Below, in pieces: positions 1 through 11,049 of a stretch of DNA of 64,000 nucleotides. Every line of letters begins with the position of its first letter. Within the stretch, counting starts at the first letter, position 1. The notes beneath the pieces are model-generated. The model ran no database searches. It was not told the DNA's origin and was given only the letters and a program-made list of their open reading frames with translations. The stretch is from Mycogone perniciosa (lineage: Eukaryota; Ascomycota; Sordariomycetes; Hypocreales; Hypocreaceae). Location: the NCBI GenBank assembly GCA_025331125.1, contig JAOALB010000098.1, forward strand, positions 1 through 64,000. Direction: 5' to 3'. Made by a program: the position numbers and the translations under genes.

Positions 1-1484
1 GCCCCGCGCCCCCCCCCCCCCCCCCCCCTGCTCGACAACAGTGGGAGGCTGCATGTCAAGATTGAGTTGTCACCCATCTAATAGTTGGCCATTGCTTTCG
101 GAAAACGATAAATGGCCAAGACAAACATCCGATCAATGGGCCAATTGCCGTCTGGAAATCTGGACTCAACAAAAGACCGCTAGGATAGTGATCCTTGCTT
201 TTTTCTTTTCTTCTTCGCCCTGGTATTTCTTGACTCTCGATCCGATTAGTATCTATCAACGCCGGGAAACAGGGCGGGAGCAGCGAGCCAAGGGCGAAGA
301 AGAAAGTATTTCCTCTCGACACGAGATAGATTTAGTCCTACTTTTTGTTTTCCCCGACTTGATTTGGTCCGTATCTCCACATACGATACAAATGAGGCGT
401 GATAGTAGCTCCGCATTAATAGAAGGAAGACCGAAGTCCTGAAGTTTTGATCTTCATGCGCTCCGGCCCGGACACGGGGAGAACTCTCCACTTGCAGGTC
501 GGACAGGGATAGACCATACATAACAATTGAGAGACATCGAAATATCCTGATTATCTGCTTACCGTCGGAACGCTTAGACACACTAATCAAACATGCTGTA
601 TGCATAATGCCGTTGCCTACCGGATCCAATCGTGTGGCTGTCCACACCCTCAGGATGCAAACGCTGCCTGTTTGAGTTCTCCTTGTATGCATGTACATCT
701 CCCAGACTGAATACTGGTGATTATGCCAAGCTGTGATCACTCATGCATGCATTTGAGAAGTGACGGATTTCAACTGGTATCAAGTGGCGATATGAGAGCC
801 TGGTGTTAGTTGCGTGTGCCATCTTGTCGGTGCTGCGACGAAGTGAGTGATAAAAGCCAACTATGTTACTACATATTATTGGGTGGCTTGATAGATGCGC
901 ACGGACAACTCGTCCAAGCACCTTTGATATCAAATATAGGTAGGCATCCACCAGTTTGGCTGCCTTCTGCTCCGCAATTAGAATGGCCTCAAGCAGTGAA
1001 ACGATTGAACTCGATCTTGTACCACCTGCGCATAGACCCTATAAGCTAGGACTGAGTGAGTATTTGTCACCTTCAAACAGCTCACCGACCCTACATATTG
1101 CCTTGCCCCCCTTGTCATGGACGTCTGCATTTCAGCAGTACCTTGTCATCCCGATATGGACCCTTGCACTCCGACTCATACGTCGGTTTTCTGAGAGCTT
1201 GATCGTCACGGCGTTGAACAGGGGACCACCTTGGACTTGGCACGGCTGCTTGACCTCGAAGGCATTAGGCCCCACTTACAACGATGATAACTGATGAACT
1301 CGAAGGGACGAGTTTGTAGAGGAGGACTCAAGTATAAATATCTACTCTATTCCACCATCCAGATGTCTTTTCTCTCTCATCGTCATCACCAACAGCCTCA
1401 ACAACCAAACCTTCCATCACTCCAACCGCACAAACACACTCTCCTCAACTTTTGTTAATACTCCAAACATACCTTCTTTCAAAA
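1..1484. other. Intergenic, left edge to hydrophobin
   Basis: I see no credible gene here. The first 28 bases are almost pure C, which looks like a contig end or a poorly resolved homopolymer rather than biology. The open frames present are short, lack ATG starts or conserved motifs, and overlap on both strands. The last 150 bases are the hydrophobin promoter and a CT/AC-rich leader. Confidence 0.6.
1333..1340 (+). promoter_or_regulatory. TATA box of the hydrophobin gene
   Basis: TATAAATA lies about 150 bases before the hydrophobin ATG and is followed by a pyrimidine-rich CT/CA leader, the usual layout of strongly expressed fungal genes. Assigned by position and sequence only. Confidence 0.5.
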
Positions 1485-1919
1485 ATGAAATTCCTCGCTG
1501 TTGCCACTCTCTTCTTCGCTGGCGTTCTCGCCGCTCCCACCACCCTCGATGAGCACTGGGCCAACACCCAGAGCTCTGACGGCAAGGCCTGCCCCGATGG
1601 CCTCTTCTCCAACCCACAGTGCTGTGGCGCTGATGTTCTCGGCATCATTGGCGTGGACTGCGGCGTCCGTAAGCACTGAATCACCACTCAGCTTGTCTAT
1701 ATTTTGACTTCTTTCAACCAGCCACCAAAACCGTCCGCGATGCCCCCGCTTTCCGTCAGGAGTGTGCCAACGTCGGTAAGCAGGCCCGTTGCTGCGTTAT
1801 TACTATTGTGAGTTCATCTCTGGGATAACCCAGGTTTATCTGTGCGAAAAAACATGCTAACCACTTTGAAATAGCTCGGCCAGGCTCTCCTCTGCCAGCC
1901 CCCCATCGGTGCCAGCTAA
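1485..1919 (+). CDS. Class II hydrophobin
   Basis: Three exons (1485-1668, 1722-1807, 1875-1919) encode 104 residues. The product is a small secreted surfactant that would self-assemble at air-water and hyphal interfaces. The first 17 or so residues form a signal peptide ending near AGVLA-AP. The mature part has the eight-cysteine hydrophobin pattern: C in ACPDG, CC in PQCCGAD, C in VDCG, C in QECAN, CC in ARCCV, C in LLCQP. The short, regular spacing and the CPxGL start are those of class II (cerato-ulmin/HFB) proteins, not class I. Introns of 53 and 67 nt have GTAAGC and GTGAGT donors and AG acceptors and keep the frame through the cysteine core. The start is the first ATG after the TATA/CT leader; a TTG 33 bases upstream in frame is not used. 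Confidence 0.93.
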
Positions 1920-2388
1920 GCGACTAATTGGCCGTGGCATCTGGAATTGGTTCAACAACTCGTGGAAGTGTCACAAAGGGGGGATTTGAAAAGTCGAGAG
2001 AACACCGTTCTCTGACCAGAACCCGGGAGTTGGAGATGTGTACTCCGTAGAAGTGTCTTATGATTATATTCTTGTGTCCACTTTTATATTAGTAGCTTAA
2101 CAATCACGCGCATACACAGACCGAAATAAATAGTAGCTTATTACGGCTTGAATATTCATTTACTTCATTCTTCATGTCCCGACTTGATATGTTGAGATCA
2201 TCCTCGTCTATGCAGTGTGGGGTTCCATGAAACCCCTTTAATCGACTATCTATCACGTCGCATTTTCTTGTAATTCAATTTTGGTGTATTCCTTATTTCT
2301 CCTTTCCTGATGTTGCTTTGCCCTTTTGCTAATCATCCCTTCTCTACGAACAATGATTCTACCTTCATAACAATCCGACGCACTTACC
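1920..2388. other. Hydrophobin 3' region and spacer
   Basis: AT-rich untranslated DNA. It has one TACTCCGTA copy (2041-2049) and a possible polyadenylation region around 2110-2160 (AATAAATAG). No gene is visible. Confidence 0.5.
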
Positions 2389-3084
2389 ATGGACTCGGAC
2401 GAAGCCCTCCACCCCTATGGGTACTACAACAAACATGACACGCCGTTTACCCAGTATGGCCTTGATGTTCGCAGCATACGCTGGTCTGCATTTGATCCGC
2501 TCTCATCAATCACTGTTCTCAGTGATGATACAAACCCTGAAAGCACACAGAGCCCGTTGTTTAGGGACGACGGCACGATGCATCCAGTTGGCGACTCACC
2601 TCTCACCATCCCGCCAGTTTCGTCTATCTACGTTGTTATTCAAGACTTGATTAATTACCAAGAGGTGACCCACCTAGAATGGTGCGAGTGCCCGCCTGAG
2701 GCGAAAGAGTGGCCCATTGGTACCCTTGAAGATGTTCGGCGTCAGTATGGGCATTTCTGCTCCCATCCTTGGGTCTACACTCCACCATTGCCTCTTGAAG
2801 TTAATGGGACTGGGCCTCGAGGCGCTGTTACTATTGGAGACTATGTGCGCACCGTAGCACCCTGGCTACGTTCCTATGAAGGCGAGATACGTGATGGTTT
2901 TGAACGCGTACGAGGCCAGACGTTTCCGCCAGAGATGAAGTGTTTTGTTAAGCCGCTACTATCCTCGATTATCTACCTAGTCTGGGATGTCCGCACGGGT
3001 GACCTAACTATTACTAGAATGTGGAAGAGAATGGCAGAAGCGGCTACAGAGCATAGGGCTCGCCATGAGACAGAGTTTCCTTGA
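2389..3084 (+). CDS. Hypothetical protein, 231 aa
   Basis: A single-exon frame starting at ACCATGG. I do not recognise the family. The protein is acidic, lacks a signal peptide and membrane segments, and looks cytoplasmic. Residues near 95-110 include a compact WCECPPEAKEWP stretch, and the C-terminal third has a strand-like segment (IIYLVWDVRTGDLTI) typical of a globular domain. Unbroken coding over 231 codons, an ATG in good context and no competing frame support a real gene. It lies 184 bases from the end of the convergent chitinase gene. Confidence 0.6.
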   Translation: MDSDEALHPYGYYNKHDTPFTQYGLDVRSIRWSAFDPLSSITVLSDDTNPESTQSPLFRDDGTMHPVGDSPLTIPPVSSIYVVIQDLINYQEVTHLEWCECPPEAKEWPIGTLEDVRRQYGHFCSHPWVYTPPLPLEVNGTGPRGAVTIGDYVRTVAPWLRSYEGEIRDGFERVRGQTFPPEMKCFVKPLLSSIIYLVWDVRTGDLTITRMWKRMAEAATEHRARHETEFP

Positions 3085-3268
3085 GAGGGTGTTGTCTTGA
3101 TCAGAACATTCTTTTCGCACCTCTTGGTGAGGCGATGCGTTTCCCCCCTTTATATTTGTCAAAAGCTATAGAATGACCCTATCTGCAACTCCTTCTTCCT
3201 AGGTCTGCAGCTGATTGAAGCCAACCTACTAGTGGATGCTAAAATGCCATGTAGATGTCTTTGCTGCC

Positions 3269-6200
3269 CTACCAAACCCCTGTAGGATCAAACCTCCATC
3301 GCAGACAATTGTTTTCACCATGCCCTCCCTTCTTGAACTCTGTGCTGCTGCAGTCGCAACTGTCAACGGGGATCAACATGTAGCGCTTACACTCATTGAC
3401 ATCAAACTTCTTGATCTCGCAGCCATCCTTGACCTCGAACTCCATATCGACGTAGATTCGCAAGATCTGCGCCATATCGTAGTTGCTCTCCCACCACCGT
3501 AATCGCTTGAGGTAACCAGACCCAAGAGACTCGGCCCCCTCTGCAATGTTGTTGCAGAAGTATTCAATAGCAGCGACGCAGTGCTTCCGCCGCGCCCACT
3601 GTCCCGTCCCGTAGCAGCTGCGCGTGTTTGTAGAAGGATCTGGTGTTGAGTAAGTCGGCTTCGGTGGCTCACTGGTGGTAGTCGGCTTTGATGCCGCAGT
3701 CGTGTGCCCGACTTGCCCTCCTTCTCCTCCTTCGCCTCCGCCACCGCCTCCCCCTGGTAGGCCAACCATGCATGTCTCCTCGTCTTCATCTTCATCTTCA
3801 TCTTCATCACCTTCCTCGTCGCCTGGGTCTACAGGGGGCGGTGGTGGTCCGGTAGGGAGCGGCGAAGACAGAGTTGGTCTGACTGTCAGGGTTGGTGTAT
3901 TGCCAGGGTTTGTACCACTACCACCGCCAGATCCAGGCCCCCCGGGGGGTGGCCCAGGCGGCATAGGCGGACACAAGATTGCCGGAAAGAGGCATCTCGG
4001 AACGACGGGGAACGGAGGGGCAGTCTTGACAGTGATTGCAGGTGGCCATCGCTTGCCAGGCGGAGGAGGAGGACCAGGAGGTGACCGAGGAGGTGGCGGG
4101 GGATGAGTAGGGAATGTTGGAGCCGTCGTATGTCTTGTAGTCCAGTCCCGCCAGGTCGTTACTGGCCATGTAGTTGTCCTTGCCAAGGTGGGAATGATGA
4201 TGAGGGGCACAATGGTGGTAGAGGATGAAGATGATGATGAGGACAAAGACAAGGTTGAGGACCCCGAAGTACTAGTTGGGTTCCACACGATGGTTTCCAT
4301 CAACCATTCCGTCACGGTAATGGGCGGCAGTGTGACTGTCGTCGTGAAATTTGCATCTGAATAGGTTAGGCGAGGGTAGTCGATTGTTGTGGTGAGGCCT
4401 TTCCACGGTGGCAGGACAAAGGTGCAGGGAGGGATGCAGCCTATCTCGGGATTGGGTTCGTTCCATATATCGGGGTTGATCCAAACAATTGAATCGCTGC
4501 CAACATCGTCGCCTTCACCCTCATGTAAGGGCTGATATGCTGGTATGACGAAAGGCTTAGGGAAGATGGTGCCCTTGGGTAGCACCGTGTCTTTCGAGAG
4601 AGGCTGACCAGCTGGAACGTTCGAACCGTCGCCCGCAGTGAATGGCAGGGGTGGGACAAAGCCTGCAGGGAGACTTATGTCCGTGGGAATGGACACCTGA
4701 GGAGGGATTACAATGGGATTGCCGATGCTCCCTCCTGTACCACAGCAAGTGCTTGTGATCAGCCTGAAAAAGCTGCATCGAGGGCACTTGTCAGCACCAG
4801 GCCCCGGTGCGTTGTTCTGGTTTCCCTCCCGTGGCAGGTTGATGATGTCAGTTGCGACACCAGCGTCAAGTGTTAGTGTTGCTCGTGGAGGCACAGTTGT
4901 GTGTGGAAGGGGAATGATGGTTGCATTTTGAGGGGAGATATGTGTGTTGGCACCGTTTCCACCGCCAACTCCAGCGTCAAAGTCAATGGACCATATCATG
5001 ATCCCACCGAGGCAACGGCTATTGGCAAACGCCTGCTTCATAGCAATAGTCTCCTCGTCATCATATCCTACCCAACTGTCCTTGTCGTAGGTGAAGGATT
5101 TGACCATGGCCGTGGCATTGAGCTTCGGGACTACACCTTGGGTTCTGATGATTTCCCGGATTTCCTTGTTCGACAAAATGCCAGAAAAGTTCGTACAGGA
5201 CCTGGCATTGCCAGCCTTTCCTGGCACAAAGGGACACCCCACCTCTCCACATGATGCATCTGACAACTTGTAGGTCCGGCCATAGTATGCGATGCCCATG
5301 TTGATCTTGGCAGGATCTACACCATCAAACCATAACGGCGTCAGTCCCTTGTCAATATCGGTGATATCGGTCTGCGGGCGGACTCTTGCTCCCAGCGCGT
5401 TGACATTGGCGTCCCATGGGCCGTGGAGGTCGTAGGACATGAAGCCCATGAAATCAACATACTTTTGCATCGCCGTAGGCTTGAAGCCCCGAAGATACCA
5501 GTAGTCTGGCGCCAGCGTGAAACTAATGCCGTATCTATTCCCAAACGCTGCTCTCATTTCCTTGACCAGCAGGACAAGATTGTCAGCGTCGCCTGGTTGG
5601 CCGCCCCGGGTTTTTTCCACAGGATATTCCCAATCCAAATCAGCACCCTCGAAACCATACGTGCTCATAAATGTAATCAGAGATGAGATGAAGGCGGCTC
5701 GATTCTTGGCTGAGGATACCATGTCACTCCAGGCTGTCTGGGTCGGGCCTGGATCGTTGAATGACCACTACAAGAACCATGTTAGAAATACCATCAACTT
5801 CTACCAAAAGGATATGGAATACTTACACCGCCGACGGCTATCCAAGTCTGAAGGCCATTTCACTTCAAGGCTGTGAATTCCCCGTACAACAGGATATCAC
5901 CAGGGTGCATCGGCATCATTTCATAGGTGGTTGGATGGAAGAAAGCAAAGGCATAGAGCAGGTGAGTGAGTCCTCGAGTGTTGATCTGGCTCGGGTAAAC
6001 TTTGTCACACGCTCGCTCACGCGTGTTCCAGCCTTGGTAGTAGCCGACACGTCGGCCTGACGCAGTGTTGGAGCCAGATGAGCAGCTCGGGAACGGTTTG
6101 ACCTCACAGGAACCGTAGCCTTGCTGGCACGGCGTCTTGCCATACTCTGGCTGCGGATCGTGGCAGTAGACGTCTTCGGTGCCGCACCATCCATAATACG

Positions 6201-7842
6201 AGCAGCACAGGTTCAAGGCACATGGTGTTTTGTGATCTGATGAGTCGATGCCGCACATAGCTTTCGAATTACAATTAGAGATGCAATTTTTGCCGCAGTT
6301 TTCGTCCTTGAAGCCGCATATGCCGTCCTTGTTACAGCAGCTGGCATCCAAGCAAGGCTTGTTGGGGCCACATTGGGCTGGACCATCTCGTCTGACCAAT
6401 GGAGTGTATGGAGTGATGTTGAGTGAAGATCGTAAGGGACGCCGTCGGAGTTCTCCCCGGGATCCCACTTGAATCGGCAGAGACGTGTTGTTACCACGAA
6501 GACTGGTTGAATTGGCGGTAATCTGAGCACGAATGTAGGACTCGCCTATGCTCAGGATGTCGGGATGCCCTTTAGGCTGTTGCTGCGTCCAGCCCTTGTA
6601 AGTGGAGAGGGATGGATTGATGTTGGAGGCCGTCAAGTTCCATGGTTTCGCTGTTGCTGCGCCACCGTCTTCACGATTTGCCAACAATGCCAATCTAACA
6701 TTGTCCACCGCCTTCGTTGCCGCAAGATCTTCCTTGTCCGGTGCCACGTTCAAAGGATGCCGCCCTCGAGGGTTCGTAGTCTGCATGGTGGTGTGGGTGT
6801 CATTGATGACCACGAGCTCATTCCTGACATAGCCCAAATTATGTAGTTCGTCCAGAGTTACTGCATCCACCCAATCCATATAGTCTGTGGTCGTAAGGCG
6901 CCCTTCACCCCCCCTTTTGTGAAGGATATGGGCCTCGAGGGTCTCACTACCGAGAGCATCACGATACCATACTCTGGCCGGTGGATTTCTTGAATCGCTG
7001 GACATTCGAAAGAAGAATAGGGCAGCCTCGTTGGGGCCAGGGGCCCGAGTCATTTTCTCCAGCAGAATAGCCCTCAGATCACCGTGGATTTCCGCTTGCC
7101 AGTTCTGTTCTGAGCGGACACCAGGCACGGAAAGCTGTGTAATAGGATCAACGCAGTTCAACTGCATAGGGGCGCATCGAGTGTAACCTGGGCCCCCGTC
7201 ACCCTCGGGTTGTACTTGCTGGCCTGGGGTGCCCACGCCGCCCTCTACCCACTTGGCAGGCGGGAACTCATCACATGTGTAGTAGCGGCCAGACCGTTGG
7301 ATGAGGTTGCCTGTTATTGGATCCCACTTGCTTAGAATCTCTGTTTGTCTCCGTCGACGAGTAGATGTTTCGAGCTCCGTATAATCCCACGGTCCCGTCA
7401 TACCCATGACTTCTGGCTGGGCGAGATTTCCTGGGCCAGCTACCTCAGGGCATGGATGTCCATCTTTCCAATTCCCTGGGCATTGCAGGTCACGCCGACG
7501 GTTCCCCCTGGTCGATTCAGGGTCATATGAGAAGCCAGTGCGCCATTTACGAGAACTCCCAGTTGCTGAATAGAGATAGGAGCGAGCGTTTTGACAGATG
7601 GCTTTGAAATAGTAGCAGTTGTACTCGAGAAAGATGGCAGCCGGACCAAAGTCGAAAACTCGAACCGGAGCATCAAGGGCAGTCGGCCGCCAAGTTGGGA
7701 CCTCTTCTCCATTAACCGTTTCCCATTGCCAACTCTGGATGTATTGGCCGTGGCACTGCCTAGATAGAATAAACAAGGCAAGGAATATATGGAATAGTAA
7801 GCCCGATGCGCGGAAATGGCGGTTGGTAGCCTGAGGAGGCAT
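3269..7842 (-). CDS. Large GH18 chitinase with NucA/NucB-like and CBM18 modules, interrupted by TGA
   Basis: Exons 7842-5827 and 5767-3269, with a 59-nt GTAAGT...TAG intron. Apart from one in-frame TGA at 5862-5860 the gene encodes about 1,504 residues. Order: signal peptide (1-32); a Cys-rich region whose residues 191-202 (DEFPPAKWVEGG) resemble the core of the NucA/NucB DNase fold; CBM18-type chitin-binding modules with CCSYYGWCG (about 489-594); a GH18 barrel from RRVGYYQGW with catalytic DLDWEYP (Glu about 719); then a Ser/Thr/Pro-rich and acidic tail (Asp-Glu repeat, Gly-rich run) and a Cys-containing C-terminal region. The layout fits subgroup C fungal chitinases, extracellular and often linked to fungal antagonism or wall turnover. 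The TGA lies between FTALK and NGLQTWIAVGG, a conserved block on both sides, so it is not intronic. As read, only a 660-residue NucA/NucB plus CBM18 product would be made. Start chosen at the ATG before the hydrophobic signal. Confidence 0.85.
3783..3816. repeat. In-frame trinucleotide repeat coding Asp-Glu run
   Basis: A (TCTTCA)n tract inside the chitinase tail that reads as alternating Asp-Glu on the minus strand. It is a typical slippage-prone low-complexity coding repeat. Confidence 0.7.
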
Positions 7843-8534
7843 CGTTGAGACAACGATAGAATATAAGAAATGAGAGCCCGCCGGAGCGAATTCTCTCAAT
7901 GATGAGTATAGTCTTCATACCTGAAAACGGGGAGAAAGCCCACACCTATTTATGTATGTTGCTGGCGACATACAACCCTCTATTTCCTATCGTCGCACTT
8001 AATGTTGAAGAGTCTTGGCAGCGCAACGTGCAAACAGGAGCAGATTGCCCAATTGGGCAGCATCCGAGAAGAGCCCACTCAGGAGGTCATGTGGACCCCT
8101 GTTTGCCTGCTCCAGGATAGTGTTTGGCCGGTTGTTGGCCGGTGCAACAAAGCTAATGCCTTCTGTCTTTGTATCAGTGTCTCTAGATATAGAACAGTCC
8201 TCATGTTCTAGGTGTGGGCCATTGTCCCCAATATCAGGCAGCTCTGGTAATGCTCATCACCAACATGCATGATGCCGCAACTATTGACCTCGCTAAAGGA
8301 CTGCAAAAATTCTCATTCGTCAAGTCTATACGAGAAAAGATGCGGCTCGGCGCCTGTATACATGGAGCCTCGGAAAGATGTGTCAGAGATTGAAGATTGA
8401 TTCCGTGTCGACTAATGTTGCCGGCACCTGGGTTCCTGTTAACTCATTTTATTTTTCTCTTAATACTTTCGATGTCCCCGACGTTCCCATCCTACCCCTC
8501 AAGCATTACTCAAGAATTACTTTGGTTGAGCACG
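7843..8534. promoter_or_regulatory. Shared divergent promoter of chitinase and LysM genes
   Basis: About 690 bases between the two start codons, containing no gene. The head-to-head arrangement of a chitin-cleaving enzyme and a chitin-binding LysM protein suggests co-regulation. I see no clear TATA box or named operator, so this is inferred from layout only. Confidence 0.4.
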
Positions 8535-10062
8535 ATGCATCAGTCAGGCTTCTCCGTTGCCCTCACACTGTCCATCCTTTCCCTCACTTGTCTCGTGGCA
8601 GGAGGTGATGATTGTCAGCCGGTAAGGTGGCCCCCTTCCAAGCGTGACATCAACGATGTCGGCAAGATTCAGTGTCGATTCATGGTTCCTGCGCCCTCGG
8701 AGGTCAACTATTACACATGTAGTGCAATGGCAATCCGGTACGGCATAGCCATCGAAACCTTTTTCATGCTGAATCCAGGTGTTGATCGGGACTGCAACAC
8801 AATTCGGCCAAAAGAGGTCTACTGCGTTGCTGGGTGTAAGTGCCCTATTCATATCATCACACTAACATGGCTTCGAAGCTGAGTGGGTATCTAGACATCC
8901 AGCAACCGGTGTCAACAGATGGTTTCTGCGGCCCTAACCATGGAAACCAAACTTGTGGAGAAACGTACAAGCCTTGCTGTAATGGCGAGATATGGAAGTG
9001 CGGAGACAAAATGTAAGACCAAGACCCAACCTCCCTTCCAGCTAATTTTGCTGACAACAGTTGGCCTCTTTAAGTGATGATTGCGCCCCTGGAACCTGCT
9101 TCGAAGGGAGATGCAGGGGCTTTCCTTTTGAGTACTCAATGGATGGCAAATGTGGTCCTAAAAATGGATGGAAAAAGTGTGGCGGCCGATGGGGAGACTG
9201 TTGCAACTTTGACGGCAAATGTGGCACTGGACCTTCTTTTTGCTCTCCAGGAAAATGCGAGTCTGGAAACTGCACCCATCCAGCAACTTCTACTACTGTA
9301 GCCAGCTGGCCATGGCAGACAGGGACAACGCCTGATGGTAGTTGCGGAGGGCCGAAGGGTTATACTTGTGACGTTGTGTTTGGGAATTGCTGCAGTGCGT
9401 CCGGGAAGTGTGGTTCTCTGATGGAACACTGCGGAACTGGATGGTAAGATCCCCCTCGAGACCCAGTCTGATCGAAATAAGACCTGACATGGTAATCAAA
9501 GTCAACCAAAATTTGGTCTATGCAATAACAGTACCAGCACTCCCACATCTGTCCAATCGACCAGTCCAGTTCGCTCGACCACGAGCACTTCCTCCCAAGC
9601 GCCTACTGAATCACCAGACAGTACCTCACCGGACGGCACCTGCGGCGGTACCAAGCGATATACATGCAAAAGTTCCTCCTATGGCAACTGTTGTAGCGCC
9701 AAGGGCTTCTGCGGGAAAACGATAGATTACTGCGCCCAAGGATGGTTGGTCATACTCGCTGCTTGCTTTGAGGCCCTCTGGGAACTTCACAAGTCTAACT
9801 AGCTTATAGCCAAGTGGTATTTTCTTGCAGCTGCATTACCAACAATATTCCTACCCTTGACGGCACATGTGGAAAGGCTCGGGGAGGCTATACCTGCGCA
9901 GGGGGACCATTTGACGGACAATGCTGCTCTGCGAGTGGTTACTGTGGGAAAACTGGTGACTACTGCGGACCAGGATGGTGAGTTATTGCCCCATTTAGTA
10001 CATTCATTTTATGTTCATGATAATAATTGGACAGCCAATCCGGATATGGAAAGTGTTCTTGA
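8535..10062 (+). CDS. Secreted LysM and multi-CBM18 chitin-binding protein
   Basis: Six exons (8535-8835, 8895-9012, 9075-9443, 9502-9744, 9810-9977, 10035-10062) give 408 residues. A signal peptide (MHQSGFSV...CLVAG) is followed by one LysM domain (NYYTCSAMAIRYGIA...VYCVAG), then a series of Cys-rich hevein-like CBM18 modules, each beginning DGxCG and containing CCSASGxCG. The first is degenerate; the last four are complete. A Ser/Thr/Pro linker sits before the fourth module. There is no catalytic domain, so the protein should bind chitin or chito-oligomers outside the cell, like LysM effectors or wall-protecting lectins. The frame needs an AAG acceptor at 9072-9074; the nearby CAG at 9058-9060 gives an early stop. 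LysM genes next to subgroup C chitinases are a known fungal arrangement, and this gene is divergent from one. Confidence 0.87.
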
Positions 10063-11049
10063 AGCTCTCCTGGCTTATACACGTAGATGAAATGGAGTCT
10101 GTTTAGTCTGGGTGTTACGTTACTCCTAGAAGATGGGTTGTGTATAGAGAGGTGTACCAAATCTACGCGGAATATTTCTTTCTGGGGTGTGTGGCTCTTT
10201 CTTATTCTCCTAAAAGATCTGAGGGTTGTCTCTGGAGGAGATCTTGAATAACTGATTTCCCTTCGTTGTGAAATGGCATCAATAGTAAAAGTTCCTATAA
10301 TCGTTGGCAAGTGTCGCATAGTTCCACCCTAGTTAGGACTGCGAGCACGACAGTAGTGATAAATTCAACTATGCGTCTAATAGTATAAAGGTTCCATTGA
10401 ATTTCCGCATGATGCATTTGTATGCAGGTCAAAGAATCGCCAGTGATACATGTGCAAACGGGACGTTCAGACTGGAGGTATATTCAGTCAGGAAGTACCA
10501 TCCAACCAGTGAGAATGAGGCAGTACAGCGTTCGGACATTGTGCCAAATATAACCGCTCCTTTTTCTTCTTCTTGAAACGTAGTTCAATTGTCTGTCATT
10601 GTGGTGAACAATGTGCTTGGTCTTTGCCCTGAACAAAGAGGTGTTTACATGAAGGCATTTCTAACTGAACATGACATAATGCGTTTGAACAAGTTGAAGG
10701 TTTGATTAATGAATGAAAACGACACAAAAACACTTCTTGTGCGAAAAAGACTACTTCTGCCATTTAGGATTTCGATTGTACATAGCCACAGAATGTGCCG
10801 GAGCTGTTCTGAGCTGTCTTTGAACCGCCGGTTTTCGGTTATCATTCTTGGAGTGAATCCAAGTTGAAACATATTGTGAACAAAGGGCGTGAAAACCACC
10901 CAAACTTCCAAGCCCCCCCCCAGTTCCATTGGATTCCTGAGTATTTAGGGGGCTCATACGCTGCTCTTCTGAATTCAAACTTCACTCACAACCACTCACA
11001 ACCACTCACATCTACATACAGACTTCACAACCTCAGGGAACCATACATC
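10063..11049. other. Intergenic spacer
   Basis: No gene is seen. Near the right end (about 10985-11010) the motif CAACCACTCA is directly repeated within the probable leader of the amidoligase-like gene. Confidence 0.5.

Noticed and set aside
41..1294. Several open frames of 76-164 codons on both strands near the left edge
   Set aside because: Mostly non-ATG starts, overlapping on opposite strands, no motif, no splice pattern linking them.
3675..4106. Plus-strand frame rich in Pro, Ser and Gly
   Set aside because: Antisense shadow of the low-complexity tail of the chitinase gene.
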